From: DAOUJI01 sp965224415
GTDB lineage: Bacteria; Chloroflexota; Dehalococcoidia; Lucifugimonadales; JAGWBF01
Reading direction: 5' to 3'
Length of the DNA: 64,000 bases
Assembly (NCBI GenBank): GCA_965224415.1
Contig: CBDCZB010000005.1
Coordinates: 186,001 to 250,000 of the forward strand
Shown: positions 7,666 through 13,962 of the stretch, one piece after another
How positions within the stretch are numbered: position 1 is the first letter of the stretch
Layout of the letters: each line of letters opens with the position of its first letter
Program-made: the position numbers and the translations under genes
The notes under the pieces: model-generated
Told to the model about the DNA's origin: nothing
The model's database searches: none
The model's input: the letters and a program-made list of their open reading frames with translations, nothing else

Positions 7666-7962
7666 ATGGAAGCGCTCGGTGTTGTCCTGATTATCGTGGC
7701 CTTGCTCTACTTCGTGCCCACTGCTGTCGCGGTGGTTAGGCAAAAACGAAACGCTGGAGCCATTGCAGCCTTGAATCTCTTTCTAGGATGGGTTCTGATT
7801 GGCTGGGTCGTGGCTCTCGGGTGGGCGCTGGCATACGAGGAGCCGTTGAGACGGCGCGGCTCACCAGAACGGTCGAAAGTGTGCCCGAGGTGCCAGTCGT
7901 ATGTCGACATCGGCTATCGGAAGTGCCACTGCGGATACGACTTCGACCAGGCTGTACGTTAG
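7666..7962 (+). CDS. Superinfection-immunity-type membrane protein with a C-terminal zinc ribbon
   Basis: 98 aa. Two hydrophobic segments (about residues 3-21 and 35-57) surround the family core: a YFVPTAVAVVRQKRNA stretch followed by LNLFLGWVLIGWVVALGWAL. This matches the Imm_superinfect family, named after the T4 Imm protein that blocks DNA entry of a second phage. The tail CPRCQ...CHCGYDF (residues 78-94) is a small zinc ribbon. Most bacterial members have no tested function, so immunity is only suggested. It lies inside the transposon-like unit and follows the structured leader at 7532-7658. The Shine-Dalgarno AAGGGG is 7 nt from the ATG. Confidence 0.75.
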   Translation: MEALGVVLIIVALLYFVPTAVAVVRQKRNAGAIAALNLFLGWVLIGWVVALGWALAYEEPLRRRGSPERSKVCPRCQSYVDIGYRKCHCGYDFDQAVR

Positions 7963-8009
7963 GTAACAGGCTGAAATGGGAGTGATATACTGGCTCCATA
8001 AATGAGAAA

Positions 8010-8029
8010 CCCCCGCTGGCAGGCGGGGG
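8010..8029. other. GC-rich hairpin between two transposon passenger genes
   Basis: CCCCCGC (8010-8016) pairs with GCGGGGG (8023-8029) around TGGCAG. No T-run follows on the plus strand; the minus strand continues TTTCTCATTT, so it could be a weak terminator for the transposase transcript. Its role is unclear. Confidence 0.3.
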
Positions 8030-8121
8030 CGTGTGTCTCGGAGAAAGGGGTGACTCTCATCCCGATCTTACGACCTCAGTTGAGCTGCGTCAAGTCTCCG
8101 GGCACGAGGAAGGAGACTGGC

Positions 8122-8487
8122 ATGGTACAAAGGGATGACGATGAGTTTTACCACGGGGACTTCTTGAGCTTCCTAGATGACCTCAGCAAGCCGTGGCCTT
8201 ATAGCAGCCCGAGCACATGGGTCTTGCTTGACGTTCTAGCGATCACGGTTTCTCAACTAGACCTCATACCTACGGAGCAGCGAACGACAGCGAAGTTTAT
8301 GGAAGGGTTTCAGATTCTAATGGCGGCGAGATGGCAACAGGCAGCTCGGGCACCCAATAGTGATGATCTAAAGTCCCTGATAGTACACCTTCAAAGAAAT
8401 ATAGTGAGTTACCGTCACCAATTTCTGCAAGACTCAGGTCGACCGGCTCCGGATTGCACATTGGACCCTCCTTGTCGATTCCACTAA
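8122..8487 (+). CDS. Hypothetical protein of the transposon-like unit
   Basis: 121 aa from the ATG at 8122, chosen because AAGGAG lies 7 nt upstream; an open frame reaches back to 8002 but has no ribosome site. The protein is soluble and mostly helical, with DDEFYHGDFLSFLDDLSKPW at the front and a Gln-rich middle. I recognise no domain. It ends 10 nt before the convergent transposase stop, with a Pro/Cys-rich tail (PAPDCTLDPPCRFH). That tail may not be the original C-terminus. Confidence 0.45.
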   Translation: MVQRDDDEFYHGDFLSFLDDLSKPWPYSSPSTWVLLDVLAITVSQLDLIPTEQRTTAKFMEGFQILMAARWQQAARAPNSDDLKSLIVHLQRNIVSYRHQFLQDSGRPAPDCTLDPPCRFH

Positions 8488-8496
8488 TTCTACACA

Positions 8497-9747
8497 TTAC
8501 GCCACTGGCCTGACCATCCATCGCATCAGTCCCTCCTCCCCGACCCGTAGGTGCACGAGAGCCGTCGCCTGGAAAGCCAGCGAGGACATCATGGCGTGGA
8601 GCTTGATCTGGCGCAGGCCCCGGACGCAGTGACGTTCCAGCCGGCGAGACTCCTTCATGGACTTGAAGACCCGCTCGATCGCCTGACGCTTGGCGTAGAG
8701 GTTCTTCCACTCGGGCCCCTCGCGCCGCATCACGCCAAAGAGCCGGATGTCCTGGGAAGGGTCCTCCCAGACCTCGGTGTCGCAGTGGTGAACCCCGCCT
8801 CGCATGGTCCCAGCCAGGTGACAGCCCTGAGGTCGGCATCTGTACAGCCGTTTGCCCTGCTGGTCGCTCCGGACGTACTCCATGGGAACCTGTCCGAGAC
8901 AGGTGGGGATTCCCTCGTGCGTGTAGACGTTATTGGCGTCTTTCTGTCGCCGCCTGATCAGGATGATCGGCAGGATTTGCTTCCCATATAGGAATTCATG
9001 ATTAGTCGCCGAGTCGTAGCCCTTGTCAGCGATAACGGCTCGCGGGCTGAACCAGAAGTGCAGGGACTCGGCATGATCGATTACCCCTGGGAGCTCCGGA
9101 GAGTCGTTGCGTTTCCCGGTCGTGACCTTGTGGGCCAGGGGTACGCCATAGTTGGCGTCCACGACCATGTGGACCTTGTAGCCGTGATGCCACTCTTTGC
9201 CGCCAGTCTTGGCCTGGGCGCTGTTCTTGGCCGTCCAGGACGCCTCAGGATCGCTGACGCGCTTCCGGTTCGGGTTGCAGTGGCTCCGGACCGTGGTGGA
9301 GTCCACGGCTACCTCTGTGCCTAGGTCGGGGAGCATCGCCTTGACCTCGCCCGTGAGCTTGGCGAAGACGGCCTCCACGAGGTCAGGATGTCGTGAGAGA
9401 CGTTGGATGAATCGGTTGAAGGTCGTGCGGTGGGGAAGTCCCTTGAAACCGCAGAGGGTGCGGAAATCATCGTCGTCTGCAAGGCGCCGGATGAGGGCAT
9501 TCGTGTGGGGCAGATTGAGGATGAAGGAGCCGACGTAGGCTCGCCAGAGGGCCTTGAGCGGATACCCCTGCCGCCCGGTGGGGCGGTAATCCTGGAGGCG
9601 GGCCAGAAGGGCGGCATCGTCCAGACTGGAGAAAACTGCCGCCAGCTCGCTATGACAGGAATCTTGCGGAACCTGACCGCAGGTGTTACGGTTAAGGTAG
9701 GCCACGAGGGAAACTACGACTTTCCTAGTGGTTGGGGCCATCGGCAT
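8497..9747 (-). CDS. DDE transposase, IS1182/IS5-like
   Basis: 416 aa. An N-terminal DUF772-type region (PTGRQGYPLKALWRAYVGSF, residues about 56-75) is followed by the DDE catalytic domain. The acidic triad is visible in VAVDSTT (first Asp), VIADKGYDS (second Asp) and RQAIERVFKSMKE (Glu). The YKVHMVVDANYGVPL segment is typical of the IS4/IS5/IS1182 superfamily. It looks full length and intact, so it may be active. It starts at ATG 9747; the right inverted repeats lie about 75-110 bp beyond. Confidence 0.88.
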   Translation of the reverse strand: MPMAPTTRKVVVSLVAYLNRNTCGQVPQDSCHSELAAVFSSLDDAALLARLQDYRPTGRQGYPLKALWRAYVGSFILNLPHTNALIRRLADDDDFRTLCGFKGLPHRTTFNRFIQRLSRHPDLVEAVFAKLTGEVKAMLPDLGTEVAVDSTTVRSHCNPNRKRVSDPEASWTAKNSAQAKTGGKEWHHGYKVHMVVDANYGVPLAHKVTTGKRNDSPELPGVIDHAESLHFWFSPRAVIADKGYDSATNHEFLYGKQILPIILIRRRQKDANNVYTHEGIPTCLGQVPMEYVRSDQQGKRLYRCRPQGCHLAGTMRGGVHHCDTEVWEDPSQDIRLFGVMRREGPEWKNLYAKRQAIERVFKSMKESRRLERHCVRGLRQIKLHAMMSSLAFQATALVHLRVGEEGLMRWMVRPVA

Positions 9748-9822
9748 GCAGACCGGTGGTCCCGTTCTTTTTGTGCCTACATTATAGCTGAATACGCACA
9801 GAAGTTCTAGTCGTAAGCGTCA

Positions 9823-9859
9823 GTTTTGCACTTCCCTCAAGTGTTTTGCACTTGCCTCC
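9823..9859 (-). repeat. Right terminal inverted repeat, present as two tandem copies
   Basis: GTTTTGCACTTCCCTC at 9823-9838 and GTTTTGCACTTGCCTCC at 9843-9859 are near-identical and 20 bp apart. The outer copy is followed by TTACA. The inner copy matches the left end perfectly over 16 bp. Confidence 0.6.
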
Positions 9860-9908
9860 TTACAGAGACAGTTCAGTCCTGGTAAGAAACGCAGGAGTTC
9901 CGCCTCGC

Positions 9909-10102
9909 TGTCATTCTGAGGAGCGCAGCGACGAAGAATCTAAGAATCCTCGCATATACTCCCGGTCATCGAGTAATGGGCCGCCCCCAAAGGTCAGGGT
10001 CGATCACCGGAATGGCGGCGTGACTCCCAGCAACGCCTATAGATTCTTCACTGCGCTGTGCTCCGTTCAGAATAACAGGTTTGGGGGCGCTCCCCGCCAT
10101 TC
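9909..10102. repeat. MITE-like inverted-repeat element
   Basis: The left arm begins TGTCATTCTGAGGAGCGCAG (9909) and runs to GAAGAATCT. The right arm (10041-10077) is its imperfect reverse complement, starting AGATTCTTCACTGCGCTG. This type of repeat is scattered in many genomes and, when translated, gives spurious HSEERSDEES-type peptides, as it does here. Two more exact inverted pairs interleave: GCCCCCAAA (9983-9991) with 10080-10088, and GAATGGCGG (10010-10018) with 10094-10102. The rest of 9860-10359 shows no convincing gene. Confidence 0.6.
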
Positions 10103-10381
10103 AATTTACCAATTCCTATCCTATGCCGTAAACTGTAAGATGATGAGACGTACTACCACATACGCTATGATTGGAACCGCGAGAATTAGCGTCGCTATCA
10201 ACCATCCTGGCACGGCATCCTCCTGAATCTTTATATGCCTAGGCTGGCATCACGGTGGTTATCTATCATAGGCTGAACAGTTTTACTTGTTGCAGTGTAA
10301 AGACCCTGCGTGGGGCCGCCTCAGCTTGCGGCTCCAAAGGCCATGATGTAGACTTTGGGTATAGTATCTGTGGAAGGTGCA

Positions 10382-10759
10382 ATGGACAAAGAGTCTCCGG
10401 TGGAACCCCACCCTCCGGTGCAGCTGGACGAGGTCCAGGACCTGCTCAAAGAAGCAGTCCAAGGGGAATCTGGACTTGAAATGCTGAAGGGTTTCAAACT
10501 GAACTTCTCCGGTGTAGCCGACTTCCACAAAGTATTCTTCTCCGCCAAGTGCGACTGCGGCACAGCCGCCCTGCTCAGCATAGAGGTATCCAAGGACAAG
10601 ACGCTGCCGGAAGTGGAAGAAAGTCTGCCGTCACTTATGGACCACCTAAACCGGAAGGTGAGCCAGTTCCGGTCCATGAGCTGCGAGATGCACAGGAACA
10701 TGAGGATGGGAGGCCAGCCTGGGCCCGCCGCAAACACGCCGGCGGGAGCAACAGGCTAG
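10382..10759 (+). CDS. Conserved-looking unknown protein, first gene of the selenoprotein operon
   Basis: 125 aa from the ATG at 10382, with GGAAGG 6 nt upstream. A TATAGT at 10360-10365 would start transcription near 10372, which argues against the longer frame beginning at 10355. I do not recognise a domain. Visible features are a helical N-terminal half, a FSAKCDCGTAALLSIEV segment with a CxC, and MSCEMHRNMRMG near residue 105, so three Cys and a Met/His cluster could bind metal or take part in redox chemistry. The tail is Pro/Ala/Gly-rich. It lies 15 nt upstream of the FTR-like gene, so the three genes are probably one operon and it may be a partner or substrate. Confidence 0.6.
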   Translation: MDKESPVEPHPPVQLDEVQDLLKEAVQGESGLEMLKGFKLNFSGVADFHKVFFSAKCDCGTAALLSIEVSKDKTLPEVEESLPSLMDHLNRKVSQFRSMSCEMHRNMRMGGQPGPAANTPAGATG

Positions 10760-10774
10760 GCCAAGGATAAGAAG

Positions 10775-11221
10775 ATGGTTCAGCAAGAAGGACAGTCCGA
10801 ACAATCCAGCATCGACAAGGCGTTTCAGGGCGCAAAGCAGTTTTCCGAGAAGTACGTGGAAAGCAGCCCCTACGTCTTCTTCCCCGAGCAGGAAGTGGTG
10901 GAAGAGGTACAAAAGGGCCTTGCCCTGAACCAGATTAACCACGGGTTCAGGTATTGTCCTTGAATGCCCCTGAGCGGCGATCCCGTTGAGGATCGCAAGA
11001 AGATATGCCCCTGCGACCGTCACCACGACGACATCGCAAGGGACGGGTTCTGTATTTGAATGTTCTTCGTCAGCGAAGAGTTTCTTCGCAAGTATGAATC
11101 AGGCGAGGAGTTTGTACAGACCATAGACGAAGTGATAGAACCCGGCCAGGGACTGTTCGACGGAGAATACGAGTCCAAGGCCGACTGGAAGGCCAAGCAA
11201 AGGGCAAAGGGAAGCGAATAG
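10775..11221 (+). CDS. Ferredoxin-thioredoxin reductase catalytic subunit, selenoprotein with two Sec residues
   Basis: 148 aa if TGA at 10961-10963 and 11057-11059 are read as selenocysteine (U63 and U95). The chain then shows C61-P-U63-x14-C78-P-C80-x12-C93-I-U95, with GFRYCP, RKKICPC and FVSEEF around it. This is the FTR catalytic-subunit pattern CPC...CPC...CxC. In the Synechocystis enzyme C55, C74, C76 and C85 bind the 4Fe-4S cluster, and C57 and C87 form the redox disulfide. Here the four ligands remain Cys, and exactly the two redox residues are UGA. Each UGA has a hairpin 13 nt downstream. The enzyme would pass electrons from ferredoxin to a thioredoxin or glutaredoxin through a Sec-Sec or Sec-S centre. 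The tail of about 50 residues is acidic and Lys-rich. A standard gene caller would stop it at 62 aa. Confidence 0.85.
10977..10996 (+). promoter_or_regulatory. SECIS-like hairpin after UGA 63 of the FTR-like gene
   Basis: GCGATCC (10977-10983) pairs perfectly with GGATCGC (10990-10996) around the loop CGTTGA. The stem begins 13 nt after the UGA, and the loop has G at its second position, as bacterial SECIS elements do. Confidence 0.7.
11073..11089 (+). promoter_or_regulatory. SECIS-like hairpin after UGA 95 of the FTR-like gene
   Basis: GCGAAG (11073-11078) pairs with CTTCGC (11084-11089) around AGTTT. It begins 13 nt after the UGA, the same spacing as the first hairpin, and again has G as the second loop base. 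Confidence 0.7.
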
Positions 11222-11243
11222 CTCCCAACATAAAGGGGGAATT

Positions 11244-11486
11244 GTGCCTGATATAACAGTCTACACGTCCAATGGTTGAGGCCCCTGCCACATGGTGAAA
11301 GTGTACCTTTCACGAAAAGGCATACCCTTTACCGAGAAGAACGTTTCCACCGACGCGGACGCCAGGACCGTGCTGCTGGACATGGGTCACCGCTCGACGC
11401 CGGTCACCACCATAGGCGCCCAGAAGGTGGTGGGTTACAGCCCGCCCAAGCTGGAAGCGGCCCTGGCAGCGGAAGGCGTCGCCTAG
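11244..11486 (+). CDS. Glutaredoxin/NrdH-like selenoprotein (UGPC active site)
   Basis: 80 aa from GTG 11244, with AGGGGGA just upstream, if TGA at 11277-11279 is read as Sec. The fold is a short glutaredoxin: ITVYTSNG-U12-GPC15-HMVKVYLSRKGI, then the cis-Pro loop STPVTTIG and VVGYSPPKLEAAL. The usual first, nucleophilic Cys of CxxC is replaced by UGA. A SECIS-like hairpin follows 15 nt later. In-frame coding continues without interruption for 68 residues after the UGA to TAG. It lies 22 nt after the FTR-like gene and is a natural electron acceptor for it. A caller using the ordinary code would start it at 11292 and miss the active site. Confidence 0.87.
11295..11313 (+). promoter_or_regulatory. 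SECIS-like hairpin after UGA 12 of the glutaredoxin gene
   Basis: GTGAAAG (11295-11301) pairs perfectly with CTTTCAC (11307-11313) around TGTAC. It begins 15 nt after the UGA, and G is the second loop base. Confidence 0.7.
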
Positions 11487-11545
11487 GTCTTCCTCCAACC
11501 TGACGCGGTGCAGCACCGCCGCAGGACCCAAGAGTAAATGCGATG

Positions 11546-11585
11546 GAAGCCCGTAGGCCACACCCGGGCCTCGGGCTTCTTTCTA
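11546..11585 (+). terminator. Rho-independent terminator of the selenoprotein operon
   Basis: GAAGCCCG (11546-11553) pairs with CGGGCTTC (11572-11579). An inner GGCC/GGCC stem extends it and TTTCT follows. It lies 60 nt after the glutaredoxin stop. Confidence 0.75.
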
Positions 11586-11594
11586 TGCCATCCC

Positions 11595-11915
11595 CTAATG
11601 ACTGACGACTGGCTCCTCGGTATCCAAGAGACCCGCCACTTCAGTTGACTGTGGAGGGCCGGAACGGAACTCACCCCCCACGCTGTTCACGATGGTCAGG
11701 ACAGCCTCCCGTTGTGGGTTGACCGGCTGATAGTTTGCCACCGACTCTCTGACCACCTGAGCGACGGTCTTACCGGTCTCCTTACACAGCGCCTCCAGGT
11801 GTTTCATTTCGTCAGTAGACATCCTGACGGAGAGAACGACAGATTCTTTCTTCACGCCACGGAATTTTTCCGTGACGTCCTTGCCCAGTTTGTAATCATT
11901 ATCGTCCCTCTCCAT
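11595..11915 (-). CDS. Ribbon-helix-helix antitoxin-like protein
   Basis: 106 aa. The central segment ESVVLSVRMSTDEMKHLEAL followed by CKETGKTVAQVVRESV (residues about 24-60) has the beta strand, helix, helix pattern of CopG/RHH antitoxins. Such proteins bind DNA as dimers and neutralise a toxin. The ATG at 11915 overlaps the end of the frameshifted toxin-like gene by 17 nt, a toxin-first arrangement seen in BrnTA-type operons. The disordered C-terminal tail after residue 70 would be the toxin-binding part. Likely operator repeats lie upstream at 12279-12295. Confidence 0.65.
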   Translation of the reverse strand: MERDDNDYKLGKDVTEKFRGVKKESVVLSVRMSTDEMKHLEALCKETGKTVAQVVRESVANYQPVNPQREAVLTIVNSVGGEFRSGPPQSTEVAGLLDTEEPVVSH

Positions 11916-12307
11916 AATATCTCTCCCTGTGGTGTGAGTTGGCTTCGAAAGCCGTCACCGCTCTCCAGATTTCCCAACGTCCCGTAGGTTCCAGGGGGAC
12001 TAACGATCATACGTCCGTCGTCAGTCGGTCCCACCAACAACAAGGGCGCTCTTCGCTGGACTCCCTCATTCTCGAAATATCGGGCACGTTCCCTGTGGAC
12101 CTCAATTATCTCTGATGGGGTCACTCGATGTTTATCGTATATCGCCCGATACTCTTGGTGGAGCATATACTCCACGTCTAACTCAAGTTCTTCAACGGGG
12201 CCGTTATAGTGAAACGCCTCGTCTAAGTCTATGCTCTCGATCCCCCTTGACCACCAGGGACTAACTCTATAACATTCGTGTATACAATGTATACAATATG
12301 TGCACAT
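11899..12307 (-). pseudogene. BrnT-like toxin gene, broken by a one-base frameshift
   Basis: The frame from about 12250 reads EYRAIYDKHRVTPSEIIEVH, then APLLLVGPTDDGRMIV. After this it loses the pattern and runs into the neighbour. Dropping one base at about 12001 (ATCGTTAGTCC) continues the protein as VPLEPTGRWEIWRAVTAFEA, then HHRERYYGEGR and a TAA at 11899-11901 just inside the antitoxin gene. This is the shape of BrnT-like toxins (HGVTP...GRTxDGR...HHRERY). Either the toxin is dead and the antitoxin remains, or the base is an assembly error. The start is unclear; an ATG at 12307 would place the operator repeats inside the gene. Confidence 0.55.
12279..12295. promoter_or_regulatory. Probable operator of the toxin-antitoxin pair (tandem TGTATACA)
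   Basis: TGTATACA occurs at 12279-12286 and again at 12288-12295. Each is a perfect palindrome and they are one base apart. They lie between the toxin-like gene (minus) and the DUF6941 gene (plus), where an RHH antitoxin would bind. Confidence 0.45.
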
Positions 12308-12326
12308 TAGCACTCGGAGTCTAAGA

Positions 12327-12773
12327 ATGACCAGCGGACTGGACAAACCTGAGGTTGACTTCCTGGTATTGGCCGACCACGCAGAGGTGGTCGGGGGGAA
12401 GCTGTACATGATGGGGGGCGGATGGGATATCCGCCGGATCGAGGATTTCACCAAACCCTTTACTATGAACATCGCCGTTGGGGTCCTTACGCCCTGGCCG
12501 CTGGCCAACAAAGAGAACAAGTTCCAATTAATCATCGAGGACGAGGACGGGAAGAAGCTGGGTCCGACGGTGGACGGGAGCTTCACGGTGGGCAGGCCCT
12601 CCAACGCGATAGAAGGCCAGACGTTCAGGACTATGGTCACCGTCGGGTTGCCGGTGACGCTGCCGAAACCCGGCATGTACCGTGTGGTTGTCTCAATCAG
12701 AAGCCCTGCAGCGTACGAAGACGTCGTCAGGTCAACCACCTTTGTTGCCGCCGCAAGAAAAGCGGCGGCTTAA
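12327..12773 (+). CDS. DUF6941-like conserved protein
   Basis: 148 aa from MTSGLDKPEVDFLVLADHAE at 12327; an upstream ATG at 12300 gives nine more residues but lies in the operator region. The sequence PEVDFLVLADHAEVVGGKLY followed by MMGGGWD is characteristic of a small actinobacterial and Chloroflexota family (DUF6941). It has beta-rich segments (KFQLIIEDEDG, PGMYRVVVSI) that suggest a C2-like sandwich. No catalytic residues stand out. The function is unknown. It seems to be a single-gene unit. Confidence 0.6.
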   Translation: MTSGLDKPEVDFLVLADHAEVVGGKLYMMGGGWDIRRIEDFTKPFTMNIAVGVLTPWPLANKENKFQLIIEDEDGKKLGPTVDGSFTVGRPSNAIEGQTFRTMVTVGLPVTLPKPGMYRVVVSIRSPAAYEDVVRSTTFVAAARKAAA

Positions 12774-12921
12774 GAACCTCACACCCGGCCCAGCGCGACA
12801 AGCATCTCACAGGTCAGGTCTCTGTGCCCGGGGAATCACAAAGAGTCCCTCTTCTACGCTGAGAACGTCCGATTCCCTTATGCTAAACTGGGCTGAGCAA
12901 AATTAAGCCCGGAGAGCAGGT

Positions 12922-13956
12922 TTGGAAAACATCCTTGTCACCGGCGGAGCCGGGTTCCTGGGGAGCGGGCTGGTGCGCCGGTTGGTTGAAATGGGCCACA
13001 AGCCTAGGGCGCTGGACCGGCAGGAACTTGTCATGCCCGACCTGGAAGGGAGCTTCGAGTTCGTCAAGGGAGACGTGCGCGACGCCGAGCTCGTAGAGCG
13101 TGCCGTCAAGGGCGTAGACACCGTCTTTCACCTCGCCGCAGCCGTCCTTCCCATCCGCGGCAAGAAGAACTACGTCTCAATCAACCACGGTGGAGTCCGG
13201 AACGTCCTTCAGGCGTCGTTGGACAACGGCGTGGAGCAGGTGGTCCACATATCCACCAGCGCCATCTTCGGCATTCCAAAAGAGCTGCCTGTCACCGAGG
13301 ATACTCCCATGCAACCAATGGGTTACTACGGCAACGCGAAATACCAGGGCGAGCAAGAAGTTCGACGGTTCCGAGAGAAGGGGCTTAAGGTAGCTATATT
13401 GAGGCCCAGGACCATCATCGGCGTCGAGCGGCTCGGCATCTTCCACATACTCTTCGACTGGATACAGAACGGAAAGGGGATTCCCATCATAGGGCCCGGC
13501 CACAACCTGTTCCAGTTTATAAGCTCCAGGGACGTGAACGACGCGTCTATACTTGCCGCCCAAAAGGGCGCCAACGACGACTTCAACATTGGGGCTGAGG
13601 AATACTCCACGGTGCGCGCCGATTTGGAAGCCTTGTGCGTACACGCCGGGAGCGGAGCGCGCGTGGTGTCCATTCCCGCCCCCCTGGTCAAATCCAGCCT
13701 TCAGTTGCTGGACCTGATGCGGCTCTCACCTCTGATGGACTGGCAATATAAGGTGGCCGACAAACCCTTCTATTTCGACATCTCCAAGGCCAAGCGGGAA
13801 CTGGGCTGGCAGCCGCAGGACAGCAACGTGGGTATGTTCTCAGACTCTTACGACTGGTACATCAACAACTACGAAGACCGGGCTGAGGCCTACGGTTCCA
13901 CCCACAAGCAGGCGGTGAAGCAGCGGGCCCTGCGCCTGGTGCGGAGCCTCTTCTAG
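12922..13956 (+). CDS. NAD(P)-dependent epimerase/dehydratase (extended SDR)
   Basis: 344 aa with a TTG start at 12922 behind GGAGAGCAGG. A Rossmann motif GGAGFLG (residues 8-14) and the extended-SDR catalytic YYGNAK (YxxxK) with an upstream STSAIFG Ser are present. It resembles NAD-dependent nucleoside-diphosphate-sugar epimerases; the substrate cannot be told. An extended -10 TGCTAAACT (12881-12889) is upstream. It is followed after 6 nt by the PHP gene, so the two are probably cotranscribed. Confidence 0.85.
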   Translation: MENILVTGGAGFLGSGLVRRLVEMGHKPRALDRQELVMPDLEGSFEFVKGDVRDAELVERAVKGVDTVFHLAAAVLPIRGKKNYVSINHGGVRNVLQASLDNGVEQVVHISTSAIFGIPKELPVTEDTPMQPMGYYGNAKYQGEQEVRRFREKGLKVAILRPRTIIGVERLGIFHILFDWIQNGKGIPIIGPGHNLFQFISSRDVNDASILAAQKGANDDFNIGAEEYSTVRADLEALCVHAGSGARVVSIPAPLVKSSLQLLDLMRLSPLMDWQYKVADKPFYFDISKAKRELGWQPQDSNVGMFSDSYDWYINNYEDRAEAYGSTHKQAVKQRALRLVRSLF

Positions 13957-13962
13957 ACTCCG

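Larger units (their letters stand above)
7431..9859. mobile_element. 2.4-kb transposon-like unit with passenger genes, inserted upstream of ssrA
   Basis: The left end GGAGGGAAGTGCAAAAC (7431-7447) and right end GTTTTGCACTTGCCTCC (9843-9859) are inverted repeats matching at 16 of 17 positions. Both are bordered by TTACA (7426-7430 and 9860-9864), which looks like a 5-bp target duplication. Inside are a superinfection-immunity-type membrane gene (7666-7962), an unknown gene (8122-8487) and a DDE transposase on the minus strand (8497-9747). A second copy of the end sequence, GTTTTGCACTTCCCTC, lies at 9823-9838, so the right end may be duplicated or may be a double transposase site. I found no inverted partner close to the 3' side of the transposase gene. 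The left end is 60 bp from the ssrA 5' end. Confidence 0.55.

Noticed and set aside
6952..7743. Several short ORFs around the tmRNA gene
   Set aside because: They cross the tmRNA or the structured leader, which explain the sequence.
9846..10226. 126-aa ORF over the repeat element
   Set aside because: It translates the repeat itself (HSEERSDEES), a known signature of non-coding repeats, and then runs into unsupported sequence.
10255..10737. Minus-strand ORFs opposite the first selenoprotein-operon gene
   Set aside because: The plus-strand gene has a Shine-Dalgarno site, a promoter and operon context; the minus frames show no family pattern.
10775..11221. UGA read-through explained by a changed genetic code
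   Set aside because: UGA ends other intact genes here (for example the acyl-CoA synthetase at 29965-29967 and hicB at 51645-51647), so it is a normal stop codon in this genome.
11292..11486. 64-aa glutaredoxin-like ORF starting at ATG 11292
   Set aside because: It lacks the first strand and half of the active site. The upstream GTG with UGA read as Sec gives a whole glutaredoxin.
11852..12739. 295-aa minus ORF across the DUF6941 gene
   Set aside because: Its first 144 residues are antisense to a convincing plus-strand gene. Only the last part is the toxin-like remnant.
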